From Drosophila miranda (Eukaryota; Arthropoda; Insecta; Diptera; Drosophilidae): 64,000 nt of DNA. The notes below the pieces were generated by a model. That model did not search any database and was not told the DNA's origin. It worked only from the letters and a program-made list of their open reading frames with translations. The position numbers and the translations under genes are program-made. The stretch spans positions 8,974,001 to 9,038,000 of the forward strand of contig NC_046673.1 in NCBI RefSeq assembly GCF_003369915.1. The letters are read 5' to 3'. Of this stretch, positions 12,701 through 26,000 are shown piece by piece. Positions within the stretch are counted from its first letter, which is position 1; each line of letters begins with the position of its first letter.

Positions 12701-15700
12701 TCTGTCTCTTTCCATCTCACACACGGAGTAGCTGATGAGTAAAAGGTAGTTTTTCATTTATGAAGCGCACCTTTCCCTCTATTTTTAACTCTCTTTACCG
12801 CTAGCTCTATCCTAATATGATCGAGCGGCAAAGGCCGCGGCTCTACTTTTATAAGCGCTACTCAGTCGGTATTCGAGCTCGTATACATAGATACTTACAT
12901 TATGAAATATGTAATTTATACAATATATTTTATATGTCGTTGGGTATCGATGACCTTTAGTTTTGAATATCTTTGAACATAAATCAGTCAAATTTGATCA
13001 AAATCTGATTGGCTTGTGGTATCAGTTTCGACTACGTCTGCTCAATAAATTCGAAGCTTATATAATCCATTAATCCCCGTACACCTTCGACAGTAGAATT
13101 CGCAGTAAAATGTCATATGGGAATCAGACTTACCTTAACCCTTCCTCCGTCTCTGGTTCTGGCTTTGGCTGTGCCCTTTCGATAACCTATAAATCGGCAA
13201 GCTCTGCGATACCCCCTCCTCCCGGTAAGCACCACTTCCTCGCACTCAATTTTGGATGACTTTACTTCGTCATTTGTGGGTTCTTTTCTTTTCGTTTCTT
13301 TTTTTTAGACACGTTTTTTGTTGCTGATGCGCTTTATTTGTTTGATCAATAAATTTTAGCGCTGCCATTTAGCGGGCTGCGAACGAGACGCCGCTGCCCC
13401 GTAAGCCCTCTTGCCATATCTCTCTCTATCCATATCTATATCCATCCCACTCTGTGACTCTAGAGGTTGCCTCATCACTGCTTTTTCGGCGGTGTTTATT
13501 AATTAATTCTTCTACGGCTTTTGGCTTCTCCATTTCCCAATTTGATTGTGTCATATTATTTACGTTCCCTATCACTGCGATTGGAGGGGTCGGATAAGAG
13601 TGGAGAAGGAGTGTATTTGCGAACAGAGTCGAGAACTGAACAGGCGCAACCTTAACCTCAGTGACCCAGACCCCAACCGCAGCCCCCAGGCGGCTTCATA
13701 CATAAGAAATGAATGAATGAATCGCGTTATCATACACTATCTGGCAGAAGTGCTCATAAGCTAACCCATGAAGGTTGCGACGGTGCAGGGGGTAGGATAT
13801 AGACATATATTTTGATATATTCTATTCTACTTTGATACATTCTAATCTAATTCTAATTTTAAATATAAAACCACATTTAAGTGTTATTAGAATTTAGAAA
13901 AATTCATTGCACATATAATCTATAATCTATCTATATAATCTATATACAGACATCTACATATATGAATATTTAATTTAGATTGATCAAAGATAGGAAAGTG
14001 GAATTCTTTCGATTTTTTACCGATAATGCAAATATCAAGGGTAGCCAATAAAACTGTTTGAAAACACCATTAAGGTGCTTTAACGTATTAGGAATTTTCA
14101 TTTAAAATTTATAAAGTTAATTTTTTTATTTTATAATTTTAATTTTAATTTAAGTCAAATTTAAAATTTTTATTCTTAGATTCTGAACAACAGCAAAATT
14201 ATACTTATGGCAAAAAATGTTGATTTTTTTCCATAGTCACTGGTTACCCTACGTCTAGGTCTACTCTCCGAAATCCAGATGACGAAGAGCTTAGACATAT
14301 TTGGTTTCTCCCCTGTCCGGGGTATTCAAAATAGCTGATGACTCTTTCCCACGATTTGTTACCATTTTCCTATTTCTGGCATTGGCCTTGGGGCTTCTGC
14401 TTTCCCCGCTGTCATGGTGGGGATGAGACGAAGTTCTGGGGGGCTGTGCGTGGGCCGCGTGTGCAATTCTCTGGGGGGTAAGAAAGGTTGCGTGTCGGCA
14501 GTCCATATGAAACTTAATAGGAACTGGAATCCCAGGCTGATGCAATTACTCAACTCTATAAATGTATCTACCCCTTCTGTGTCTCCGTCTCCACCTGCTA
14601 GACCCCTAAGCCTGAACGAGTCGCCGTATAGCGAAAAGATCTGGACAGGATGCAGCCAGGAGCTGCCTCAGCAACTTCGAATCGAGGATGAGCGCCTAAA
14701 GGAGGCAAAGATCCTTCGCAGTCCAAATGGACAGATGCTCCTATCGCGCACCTTGGAGGAGGAGCTCAAGGACGAGAAGATGGTGCTGAACTACATGGAG
14801 GCGGAACTCAAGAGGCGGCAGCAGCCGGAAGCTTCTGATCCGGAGCCGCTAAACGAGCGCCAGCAGCAGGCCATGCGGGAGCGGGCCGAGCTGGACCAGA
14901 ATAAGCAGCTGGTGAGCGAATGCCGGGAGAGACGCCGCCAGTCCCATCTCAAGAAGGAGCTGGCCGGAAACCTCAAGAAGCAGCGGCAAGAGAAAGTCGC
15001 TCCCCGCAGGAAGTTGGCCAAAGTTGTTCCTGAAAGCGACTGTGAAGAAGAGGACGTTCCGCTCTGGTCCGTTCCTCATAGGGATAGTCAAGCGTCACTC
15101 ATCGTCCAACAATCCATGGCCACTGAAGATGTTGACCCCCTGAATGAGCTCATCGAACGGCGGAATGAATTTCAGCCACATTCTCAAGCTATGATCTTTC
15201 CTGAGAGCGAGGATGAAGAAAAGGATGCTCCGTCGCCATCCATTCTCCGGAGGAGCAACCAACCCTCACCCTCACCCCAGCAATCCGAAGCCAACGCAGA
15301 TGTTGACGACCTGAATGACCTGCTCGAGCGGCGGCATCAGTTCCAGGTACATTCCCAAGCCATGGTTGTTCCTGAAAGCGAGTACGAAGAAGAGGACGTT
15401 CTGCCCTGGTCCGTTCCGGATAGGGATAGTCAATCCTCACCCACCGTCCAACGATCCGTGGCCACGGTAGATGTTGACCCCCTGAATGAGCTCTTCGAAG
15501 AGCGGAATCAATTTCAGATACATTCTCAAGCCATGGTCTTTCCTGAGAGCGAAGATGAAAGTAACGACACCCCCCCCTCATACATTCTCCGGAGGCTCCA
15601 GCGATCCGTGGCCAAGGCAGATATTGACCCTCTGCACGAGCTCCACAAATGGCGGTATCAGTTCCAGTTGAATTGTCAGGCCTGTTGCCTTTACAAAAAC

Positions 15701-15915
15701 CGCCGAAGCTCAACACCCTGGGAGAATATTGCAAGGTATGATATCTGGGATTGCTTCTACCTCAATCTACCCTCTATTCGAACTGCCTTTTGGTTTCTCT
15801 TTCCAGTGTGGCCACGAAATGCAGCTTGGAGTTGTTGGACAATGTGCTGGCCGCATTGAATCGCCGTGAGTCCAGCGACAGAGACGATTCTGAGGACAGC
15901 GAAATGTCCGTATAG
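9719..15915 (+). CDS. Unrecognised 738-residue protein with four tandem repeats
   Basis: Three exons are assembled: 9719-10692, 14602-15735 and 15807-15915. Junctions are CT|GTGAGT to GCTAG|A and AG|GTATGA to TTCCAG|T, both phase 2; the summed length is 739 codons including TAG. The start ATG at 9719 has AAA before it and is the first methionine in this frame. Exon 1 encodes a basic arginine/serine/proline-rich region with a glutamine run (about residues 20-34), then a helical segment before the donor. Exon 2 begins with a charged coiled-coil-like stretch (about residues 345-435) rich in Glu, Lys, Arg and Gln. It then has four ~57-residue acidic repeats with cores PESE(D/Y)E and RR.QFQ.HSQAM. 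The C-terminus is acidic. No enzyme motif is seen. The layout suggests a structural or scaffold protein, which is inference only. Confidence 0.78.
11480..11770 (-). mobile_element. Possible transposable-element fragment
   Basis: This is a sharply GC-rich island inside an AT-rich intron. On the minus strand it carries an open frame from about 11768 to 11538 with mixed charged residues and no recognised domain. A foreign-looking, short, untargeted GC block of this kind is common for old non-LTR element pieces in flies. No poly(A) tail, terminal repeat or target-site duplication is visible, so the call is tentative. Confidence 0.3.
12360..12560. repeat. Dispersed-repeat-like sequence
   Basis: The text ACCCCATAAAGTATGTACAT, then TTCTTGATCAGCATATATAG, then a run of CTGTCCGTCC, resembles a motif set I remember from many copies across Drosophila genomes. 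The family name is not certain and no boundaries are visible. Confidence 0.4.
15027..15690 (+). repeat. Four coding tandem repeats of about 170 bp (A-B-A'-B')
   Basis: Units begin near 15027, 15198, 15368 and 15540. Each has a PES(D/E) start and a QFQ-type end. Units 1 and 3 share EEEDV..WSVP.RDSQ, while units 2 and 4 share ESEDE and ILRR. This points to an initial pair that was then duplicated as a ~341 bp block. All four stay in frame within exon 2 of the 738-residue protein gene. Confidence 0.85.
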
Positions 15916-17097
15916 AGAAACCTGCCACTGATTGTTGTCTCCCTCATTGTTGTCTCCCAACATTTTTAAAAATTGTACACCAAAGTATGAGCAAATCCTG
16001 AGCTCTCGTTGGGACTAATCTTAGCATTGGTTCCAAGTAAATTGAAAGTAGTTCGAAATTCAGATTAACCCAAAATAATAGTCGTGTACCTTCAAATTTG
16101 GTTCTTGAAATTTAATTAAATTCCCCATAGGTTCCAAATACTATATACTCGGATTTCTTCTTCTTTGGTTCCATTTTCGCGTAAAGCCTAAAAGCAGGCA
16201 ACACTTTTTGGTGCTCTCCGAAGTACGTAAGCATTGATTTTTGGGAAGTTGAATCAAACGTATCCAACGATTTTTGATAACCTTAAACTGGTTTAATTCG
16301 ACTTGTCCTGAGATCATGAGTTTTCAAAATCAAAATTTCGATTGCAGCCGACTAAAAGCTTCATACAACAAAGAATTAAATACAAATTTATGGAGCCCTC
16401 TAGTCCGTCACAAAAAGTGGTATCAAGTCAGAGTTTGTTTTCGTCTGCTGCATAGTGTTATCTGTAGACCAGCTCCATTGATTGTGGGGCTGCATAAATA
16501 AGACATGTTTTATGGTATGCTTATCAAGTCTCTAAATACTTTCATTTAAAGAACCTTGAAAAGTCATTCTCGCTTTAATAGTTCTCAAGAAGCACGTATC
16601 AAATTAAATTCATCAATCTATACAGGGGGCTATAGGGTGTGCATGCGGAATGCGCTTAGCAACTAACTATGTTTAGTTTACGCCCTAGACTAAATTATCC
16701 AATAGGTTCGTACTTAATCCAAATTACTCTGAGCGGGAAAAACATCGCGTTTTCCTGTTGTTACGAGTACAGTAAGTGGGCTCAAGGCTGGTCGCTTGAA
16801 GAGTGTACATACGTATGTGAGTTTGGATGTGGGAGGGGGGTCTCTGGAGGTGATGTCAACAGTGGCTAGTCAATGTTAAGTCTAATCCTTCGTAGTTAAA
16901 ACTAGTTAGCTTACACTCTAGTCTAGATCTAAGCCGATTCTCTGTGTAAGTGTTTGTGTGTGTGTGGTTGTGAGTGTGTCTCTGGCAATGTGTGGGTGTA
17001 TAAAAAAAGTACAATAAATAGTTGTTTTTTGTTGGAGCTAAGGAATTGTACAAAATCATCCACAGTCGCTGGGTGCCTGGGGATGATCAAATGGATT
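15916..17097. other. Convergent intergenic region
   Basis: This gap lies between the plus-strand 738-residue protein gene and the minus-strand M13 gene. It is AT-rich, with a GT-rich run near 16944-16980. No clear AATAAA was found for the upstream gene, only weaker ATTAAA variants such as near 16112-16120. No coding region is supported. Confidence 0.5.
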
Positions 17098-20000
17098 TCA
17101 GAGCAGGTTCGAACAGCTCGGCTCGGACACGGCGCAATTGGTGGATCGCGGCAGGAACTGTATGTGCTGCCAGGTGGCATTGAATCTGGAAGACAAAGCA
17201 AACAGCTCATTAGCGACTAGGAAAGAGAGAAAGGAGAGAATGGACGCATTCGTCACGTACAGATATCTTTCGGCCAGCTGGCTTTCCACATGCGGCTTTA
17301 TCCTGGCATAGTCCTTGTCTGCTATGGTTGTGCTGCAATGCTGCTGCATGTAGGCCAAGGTGAAGAGCTCGTTCTCATTGAACGACCGCAGACCGGGCAC
17401 TCTCAGGCGCCGTGTCAGCCCCAGGGCCTCGTAGGTGTTCACCTGATCGATGCCCGACCCCTGGATGGCGCTGCCCGCATCGATGGCCGTCACGAAGCTG
17501 CTCAGGGCCCTCGCTGCCGTCCTGGCCGCACTCAAGGTAACATGGAAGCTCTTGAGGGCAGTGCTGGACAGCTCGTTGAGCTCATGGGTGAGGCGCGGCG
17601 GCTGTCCGGCGGCCAGGCAATTGACATCCGGCTGAGCGTAGTGGATCTCGGGCACAGCGTCGCTCAGGTCCGAGCTCTGCGCATTGAACTGCAGCAGGAA
17701 TGTGGAGAAGTTCTCAATCAAAGCCTCCAAAATGTCCGTCCCGATGCGGGCAAAATTTACAGATCTGCAGGAAAAAGAAAGAGACAGACAGAGAGAGAGA
17801 CACCATGAGAACGAGCTGCATAGAGGAGGTAGAGGCGGATGTGAAGGTGGAGGTACACTTACACTGGATAGCGATAGTCGTAGTAGCTGGAGCTGATCAG
17901 AACCCTCGACACCAGCAGCATGTTCAACTTGTTCGAGTAGGCAATGGCCTGCGGATTGTCCCTTGTGTACATCTCGGAAACAATGCTGCACGCGAGGAGA
18001 GAGATCGAGGAGAAAGTGTTAGAAAGTTAGAAAGCCCCTGCTCCGCTCCAGTTATGCAAAACATACACATCCAGCATGCCAAGCGGCCTCAGTTTCTTCT
18101 CGAGGCGCGTGCGTCGGAACGTCCAGATGGACTCCAGATGCTCCACAAAGTACAGGTTGTTCAGCATCAGGTCGTTGTAGTAGTCCTTGAGGTAGTTGGG
18201 CTGGTCCAGCACCTCGCCGGGTATACCGAACTGCAGCCGCATCTCGTCCAGCTTCTTCTTGAGGAACTGCCTCGCGGCGCTCTCCAGCCAGCTGGCCTGC
18301 TCCAGCGAGTCCTGCAGCTGGTTGCGCAGGCTGTAGAACATCAGGCGCAAGTACTCCTCGTTGGCGTGCGTTTTGTTCAGGCTGGAGGCCTGAGGGGGGG
18401 ATGTCCTTTCGAACTGCAGCTGGGCCGGCTGCTGCTGCAGTGCCTCCACAGCAAAGGGCAGCCAGTCACGCACCACCCGGCTGCAGATGAGCCACCGGGG
18501 ATAGCTGGCCGTCCGCCCATAGATGGCATGGTCAAAGTGCTCCGCCAGCGTGCGATACTCCTTGGACAGATGTGGCAGCATTTGTCGGGCCAGCGACCAA
18601 ATGATAAAGTTGTTGATGGGTCTGCCAGAATACAGATTCGTCTCAATTCTCAAAGTCTTTCCCCCACCCCCCAGAAAAAACTCACTTTTTATCCGAGGTA
18701 GAGAGCAGTTCGGAGAGGGAATGCAAGACCTCTACATCTCGCACCAAGACCTCAGTGTCTTCGGTGATTTTGGTATTCGGAAAAATGGCCTGAAGCGACT
18801 CGAAAATTGGTAGCTGAAAGGGGTACACAAGGATACCTGCGGATTAGCAAGGAGTTTCATGAATCGAAGGAAGATGAGCTTACAGACGGAGCCTTGGTCT
18901 TCAGATCAGCCAGTCGCATCAGTCTGTTCAACTGGCGTTCCCCACCAGCCTTGGCGTCCTCAATATGATTGACAATCCGGCGCTCGTAGTGAAAAATATC
19001 ATCGGCAAACAGATCCGCCTCGCGGGAAACAATCCCTATTAAACATTAAACATTAAGGAACGATTTACAGAAGTTTTAGCCAATTAAATCTCACCCATAT
19101 TGATGGCAAAGTCCCTGAGAAGCAGCTTGTAGCCTTTGACGACTTCCTCATCGGCATCGGGGCCATAGAAATACTTGTCCGGCAATCCAATCTGACCCTC
19201 GTCGATCGCAATCACATAATCATGGGGATTGCTATAGCCGTTCTCCACACTGATGCGATAGTACGGGAAGATGCCGTACTTTGCCTGGAGATGCACCAGG
19301 GCCCGCTTGTGCTCCCAGTACTGCAAGCGATTCGAGTCCCGAAATAGCTGCCAGCCATCTGTATGGGTGGAGGGAGGGGTGGGGAGTTGAGAAAGGGAAG
19401 AGTATCAATTAGTATCATGCGCCCAGTTCGGGTTAGTCGGGTCAATTAGTTAGTAGCGGTGCTGCTATTATTATATGTGTGGATGGAAAGACCCGGGACA
19501 CGGCTCTACGCTAATCGAAAATTCCCAAAAGCCAACCAAACATGAAATTCACCAATAGAAAAGAGTTAGTTGCATATACTATGTATGTACATGTATGTCT
19601 GTATGATATATTGTATATTTTATAGCATATATGTATATATATGCAGTATGTGTAAATCGATATCTGTATCGGTTTATGGCTATTAAAAGCGCTAAAATGT
19701 TTGGCTGCTTGAAAATTTCAGGGCGCTCAGTCCCGTCTTCTCTTGCAGTCATAAATTATTAAAAAAATAAATAATAATAAAACAATACAAATGGTAAAAT
19801 TTTCCAGGTGAAACGCTACCTATATACTCTCTAGATGTGATCTATAGATATATGTATATAGAAATATTATTAATATTTTTGGAAAGCAGTTGAGCGGAGT
19901 GTCCATCCATGAAACGATTCAAGACGAAAAAGTCCCAGTGGAATGCTTTCATTCTTCACAAACAATATTCTTAAAGATAGATATATAGAATAGCCAACAC

Positions 20001-23000
20001 TCTTCATCTCAGGCATATTTCTTGAGTTCCAACTTATCGAAACACGAAACTGATAAAAAGGCAGGCTGTTGCAAAAGATATTCCCCAGATTCAAGACACA
20101 CTACGGTGAATATTATGGCACTCTATTCAATTCTAAAACATCCAACAGTTTGATAGAATATCTGTCATTTATTTTGCACTCATCAAGAACCCTGAGCACC
20201 CCCTAATCATATCTATAAAATATGTAGATATCATTTGTCTTTTGGCTACCGGATTCCTCGCTTCTTCGCTTCCTCACAAGTTTCATCATCCAGCTGATGA
20301 CATCGCAGCACGGTCAGACCCGTCAAAGACATAGAAATTGATTGTGTCTTGGTCTGCTGTCTGTTTACATCAGCAATTAGCACTTCGGGACGATCGATCG
20401 ATCGATCCATCGACTTTGTGGGGGAACGAAAAAACCCCGAAAACAAGAAAACTGGAGATGGTAGCACCGGCGGTGCTAGCGGTGCCAGCGGTGCCAGCGG
20501 TGCCTGCGGTGCTAGCCGGATTTTGTAGTTATTATATTGATGCTTGGATTTGGGCATTTTTGAGGCTGGACTTGGCTGCTGCTGATCGCTGGGTGTTATA
20601 GTTTTTTAACGATTTATTGCAAACCACTTTAATTAACTTCAATTAAAGGCCCCGTTGGCCCCCGGCTGGTATAAAAGGTGACAGTTTGATACGGACAACG
20701 CATCAATCCAGTGCAACAGCTCCAGAGCAACAGTTGTCCGCGTTGTCTCCCATCTCTCACTCCCATCCTCCAGTCGAAAGCATGAATCAGTTTGTGGTGA
20801 GTACTCTTGCATCCCAAAAAGGGATCCAAAACCAAATCCATGCAGCGGGAGCAGCAGCACTCATCCAATGGCATCCTGATTGCAGGTCTTGGCCTGCCTG
20901 GCGGTTATCGGCGGTTCGCTGGCCGCTCCCCGTCCGGATGTGTCCCATCTGGGCTACCGCTACCAGGCAGGTGGCTACAACGGCAACCTTCCCAGCTCTG
21001 TGGTGAGCACCCCCCTGGTTGTGGGCACCTCCTACCAGCCGACGGCTGCCGGCACCAACTACTTCAGCTCGGCGCCCTCCATTGGCCAGCTGAATTTGGG
21101 CAGTGCTTCGACTGGTTTCGCTCCCTCCTCCTCCTCCTCCTCCTCCTCCTCCATTGGCTACCAGGTCGGCGGAGCCGAGTCCTCCTCGGTCAGTGACAGC
21201 ATCGGACTGCAGGGTCTCCGGCCCGGCCCCACCATCAACTACAACGAGCAGGAGTCGTACATCAGCCACCTGGCCAACTTCCAGCCTGCGCTGGTCAGCA
21301 AGCACTTCTACATCCACTCCGCCCCCGAGGACCATGACGAGCAGCAGATCGTCCGCTACGTGAATGTGGGCAGGCCCCAGAAGAACTACCGTGTGGTGTT
21401 CATCAACGCCCCCACTTCGACCACCAGCAAGGCCAAGATCATTGCCAACGTCGCACCCGTCGAGGAGAAGACCGCCATCTACGTGCTGTCCAAGAAATCG
21501 AATGCTCTGGATGTCAGTGCCGAGGTGGTCACACAGCGTCCAGTGGCCAACAAGCCCGAGGTCTTCTTTGTCAAGTACAAGACGCCCCAGGAGGCGGCCC
21601 ATGCCCAGCAGACCATTCAGGGTGAGTGTGCCAAGGACATCTGCCTCCAGAAGGATCATATCCTTGACCAAAATCCCTCTCTCTTTCCCTCTACAGCCAA
21701 CTATGATGCTTTGGGTGGCGCTTCTGAGACCAGCAACGAGGGCATCATCCCCGTCTCATCGGTGATTGGTAGCCTGGGCGACAATGGTGCCTCTGGCGTG
21801 GTCACCGATTCCAGTGGCAGCCTCAACATTGTCGGCACTGGCGGTGTGCCCAACGCAGACGCCAGCTACAACAATGTGGGCTTCGATGGCGAGGGCAGCC
21901 AGCGTCAGGTGATCAGCACCTTCAACGGCTCCAATGCCCAGGCCACCTATCTGCCCGCGAGGCCAGTGCGCAAGTAGATATCCCCCCCATTCCATCCATC
22001 CACACACACACGCACATAAACACTGCCAGGACACCTACCCCCAATGGACACCTACTCCTCAGGATTCTAGCCAGATTTGGATTTGTCTAGAATTACGTTG
22101 AGGAAACTTTTGCGATTTTCGATTTAGATTCTCCTTTCGGCATTAATTCTGTATATGTTTGTATATTTTATTATATTTTTTTTAATAAAACCTAAGCGTT
22201 CTTATAGGCATTCAAAAAATGTACAAAAAATGGATATTCAATTGTCTCAAAAAACATTAGAGACAGGAAACGGGATTCCAAACTCTACATTGTATAAAGA
22301 TCATGTGATCCACAAAATTTTCGACCCGCTAAGCCACCTGCAACTTGCATAATCGGAAAGCCCAAAGAGTGGTCTCCACCGCCTCCTCCTCCCCAAGCGA
22401 CTATTTGGCAAGCCGCTCATAATTGTTGAAGTCCGACCAGAGACCCGAGACCCGATCCAACTGACCAACCGCAGCAGACCAATATCACTCGGAACGGAAC
22501 CACGCGATGGATGGGCAGGCAGGCACAGACAGGCACAGGCACAGTCAGAGTCGCAGGTAAATAAATTAGCGACTTAGACTTAAAGAAACTCAAACTCGGA
22601 ATTGATATGCAAGCCCGCCAAGGTCGGCCAATGCCAATGCAAGTCGCGGGCATTAAAATACCTCAGAGTATTAAATAAAAAATTAGTTAAATATACCCAT
22701 ATATATATATCTATATATGTATATATATTAATGAATTTGGGGACTTTGGCTGGCGGTGACTGTGGCCACGCCCCGGAGACAGAGTGCCTGGCGCCAACAA
22801 ATTTATTATCAATTACAACGCCCGATGGATGTGCCTATTTGGTATCTGGGATCAGATAGTGTGTATCGTATCTTTTCCCCGTTTCGTATCGTGCTGGCCA
22901 TCTCGAGATCTGCATATCAATGGGGCGGCTCTTCTTTAGCATAAAGATAATCACACCTACTAAATAAAACGTTGCGACGGACGGTAGCCGAACGAACTCA

Positions 23001-26000
23001 AGTTTTTGAGTCGAAACTGAAACAGGTACAGATACAGATGCAGATACAGATACAGATATCCAGACACTGGATACTGATTCGGTGTGGTAGATCTTCTGAT
23101 TCGAGCGAACCGATTTGTCCCTCGATTCGATTTCTATTACTGTCATCATCAATAAAATGTTACATAAATTTTCAGCACAGCAAGCGATCGATTCGGATCG
23201 CAGAGGGAGAGATGGCAAGTTATAAATATGGAATGCCTAATTGATAATTATCATTTTGTTCAGTTTTCCATAATCCATATGCGATATACGATACACGATA
23301 TGCGATCTGCTAATAGCTAAATTAGTGAAGCTCGAAAATCTCAGCTCAGAATGCATTACCATCCGACGATCCATTTCCTCTCTCTCTCTATCTACTCGTT
23401 GGGGGGCATTCAGCATTCATCGCCATCGTGTTTATCACTGATGATACGTATTGTTGCCGAAATTGTCAATCAGTTTTATTCGTTTATGTTCTGTCATCAA
23501 TCTCCAGCCCATAAATTCATTCAAAGGCATTATTCAAATTCACAATCTTGAGCTCTTGCCTGCTTCTACATTTGCCAGTCCAGTCGAATTATGTTTTATG
23601 GGTTTATTTGCCAATATTTACGATTTTCGTATGTATATGCATGCCCGCCTATCCAACTCAGTCCAACCAAGGCGACCCGACCTCTAAAGCAGCCGCCGGT
23701 GAATGTCTGTTTCTCTTTAGCTCTATGGGGCACTCTGAGTCATCGATTGGTTCGCTTGGGGTCACCATTTATGGTGACCAACTTCGCTGGGAAATTCCGC
23801 CAATCGAACAACAAGGAAGCCAAATTGGCCCAGAAAAAAGCAAATCTGAAGGCAGATTTATCTGTACTTATTAGGAGAAAACCAAAGAAATTTGATTTAA
23901 GCTAATGCCAAAGGAATATAAAGAAATAAAAAATATTAATAAATTATTTAAAAATAAATAAAGGTTTGAAGAAATCACGTGAAAACTCGAAAAACATGAA
24001 AAGCCAATTGATGCAAAAGAATAAACCATTTCTAACAAGGAAATACAAATATTTTGTGTCTAAAGGAATTTATGTAGAACAGTTTGTTGGAAATCTGAAT
24101 CTGATTAAGGCTTTAGCATATACAAAAGGAAAGCAACTAAGAAATGGAATGAGTTTTTCTATTAATATGTATAGTATAGTATATTTTGAATATTATTAAG
24201 GAACTAAAGGGCAAGCCAACAACCCCCGTCTAAACCCCGAAACTATCTGCCGGTCAGGCATTTCATTTTCGCCCAAATATGAATTTGAATTGAAAATACC
24301 GAACGATGACGGATACGGATTTGGCTTATATATATTTCCTGTTTCATATATATGTCCTATATCATATCATATCATATCATATATCTTTGCATAATCTAGG
24401 GGCTGTTCTTAGCACTGAAAGTCTTTGAGGTAAGGCTGCCATAAATAGGTACAAAATATTGCACTCGTTTTTCTTTAATTGAGAAACGATTAAATATGTA
24501 GATACATATTTATGTAAAATACAAAAAAAAAGTATTCCCATAAAGGCACTTGGCTATAAGCATTATTATATTATTAATTATTTCAATGTGTATCCACCTC
24601 ATTCCCTCCAATCCAGGCCGCGCAAGTAATAGATATGTCGAATGTCCTATCCTATCTTTTAAGTCTAATATTCACAGATATTCTACATGAAAAATGCACC
24701 AATTTTCCCGCAATAATTTCTTAATGTCAAAAAATTTATAATTTCTGGAAATAAATATTCATTGAATTCATGTTCCAACTGTTATAGATATTTGCCATTT
24801 AATGGATGAGCGAATAGGCCAGCAAAAAATCAGAAGAAAAAACCCATTAAACTTGTTTTGAGGCCCAAAGATTGATGCCGCCTCTGAAGCATCATCGTCA
24901 ACGCTTCAGGTGCCGTTTAATGAGATTCAATCCCGGTAAAAGACGGGCCTACAGATACATAACTAAGTATTTAGATGCGAATATGAAGATATACTAAATA
25001 TATATAGATATTTGCTAATCCATTGTGAGTTTTCCCAAGGCGAACGCGAAGTCAAGTTCAATGCCAGAGCCAGATGGCAAAAATACCAAAAGAAGACTTT
25101 TGTTGAGAGATGGTAGTGGAGTGGTGTCCAGCGAATGTAAACCATGGCTAACTTAGATTCAGACCCCGAATAAAGCGCATCTGTGAGCTACAAGACCCAC
25201 CAAGCGATCGTTCTAATTTGAATAAATTTTAGGTCACACTGAACACTGAACACTGAAGACCAATCCGCTCAAATCCGAGTCTGAAACTGAAACTGAGAGC
25301 ATAGGCTCGGGCATGGAGCATTGAGCATTGAGCATTGAGAGATGCCATCAAATTTGCATAAACTGACGTTGACGACGGCAGAGCAGAGCACCAGCCCAAG
25401 CATGGGGCAGTCGGAGCATATATAACCCAAGTGGAGCGGCCTCAAATGCAACCATTGCCTCGAAGCAATTCGTCAACGAAGCAACCAACGAAGCACCAAG
25501 CACAACGATCTCTAGTCAGTCAGTCAGTCACTCAGTCGCCCCGAGGATCACTAAGGATTACCCATCAGAAGCAGTCATGTTCGTTCGTCCACTTTTCATC
25601 TGCTGCCTGGCCCTGCTGGCTCTGGCCCAGGCCCGTCCTCAGTACGGTTATGAGCAGCCCGGTTCCGGCCCCTCGGACATCTTCATTGGAGGCAGCGGCG
25701 GCGGTGGCGCTCACGTCATAGGAGGCGGCGGCAGCATCGGCGGCATTGGCGGCGGCCTGGTGGCAATCCAGCCCCATCGCGGTGGCGACAAGTACCTGCC
25801 ACCGGCGAGCACCACACAGGCGCCCATCATCAACAAGAAATTCTATCTGGTTTCGGCGCCCGAGGATCACAGCAACGATGGCAAGGTGAAGCACCTGGTT
25901 CTGGGACGCCCGCAGAAGAACTATCGCGTGGTGTTCATCAAGGCCCCGGCCGGCGACAATGCGAATGTCAAGTATTCGGCCGAGTTTGCACCGCAGGAGG

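Larger units (their letters stand above)
10693..14601 (+). other. Large intron of the 738-residue protein gene
   Basis: This 3.9 kb intron has a consensus GTGAGT donor and a CCACCTGCTAG acceptor. It contains a GC-rich block at about 11480-11700 that differs from its AT-rich surroundings and a dispersed-repeat-like stretch at about 12360-12560; both are listed separately. The open frame running into the acceptor from 14414 has no supporting features and is treated as intron. Confidence 0.6.

Noticed and set aside
14414..14601. Upstream in-frame extension with an ATG before exon 2 of the 738-residue protein gene
   Set aside because: The CCACCTGCTAG acceptor at 14601 matches the phase of exon 1 exactly; the extension looks like intron text.
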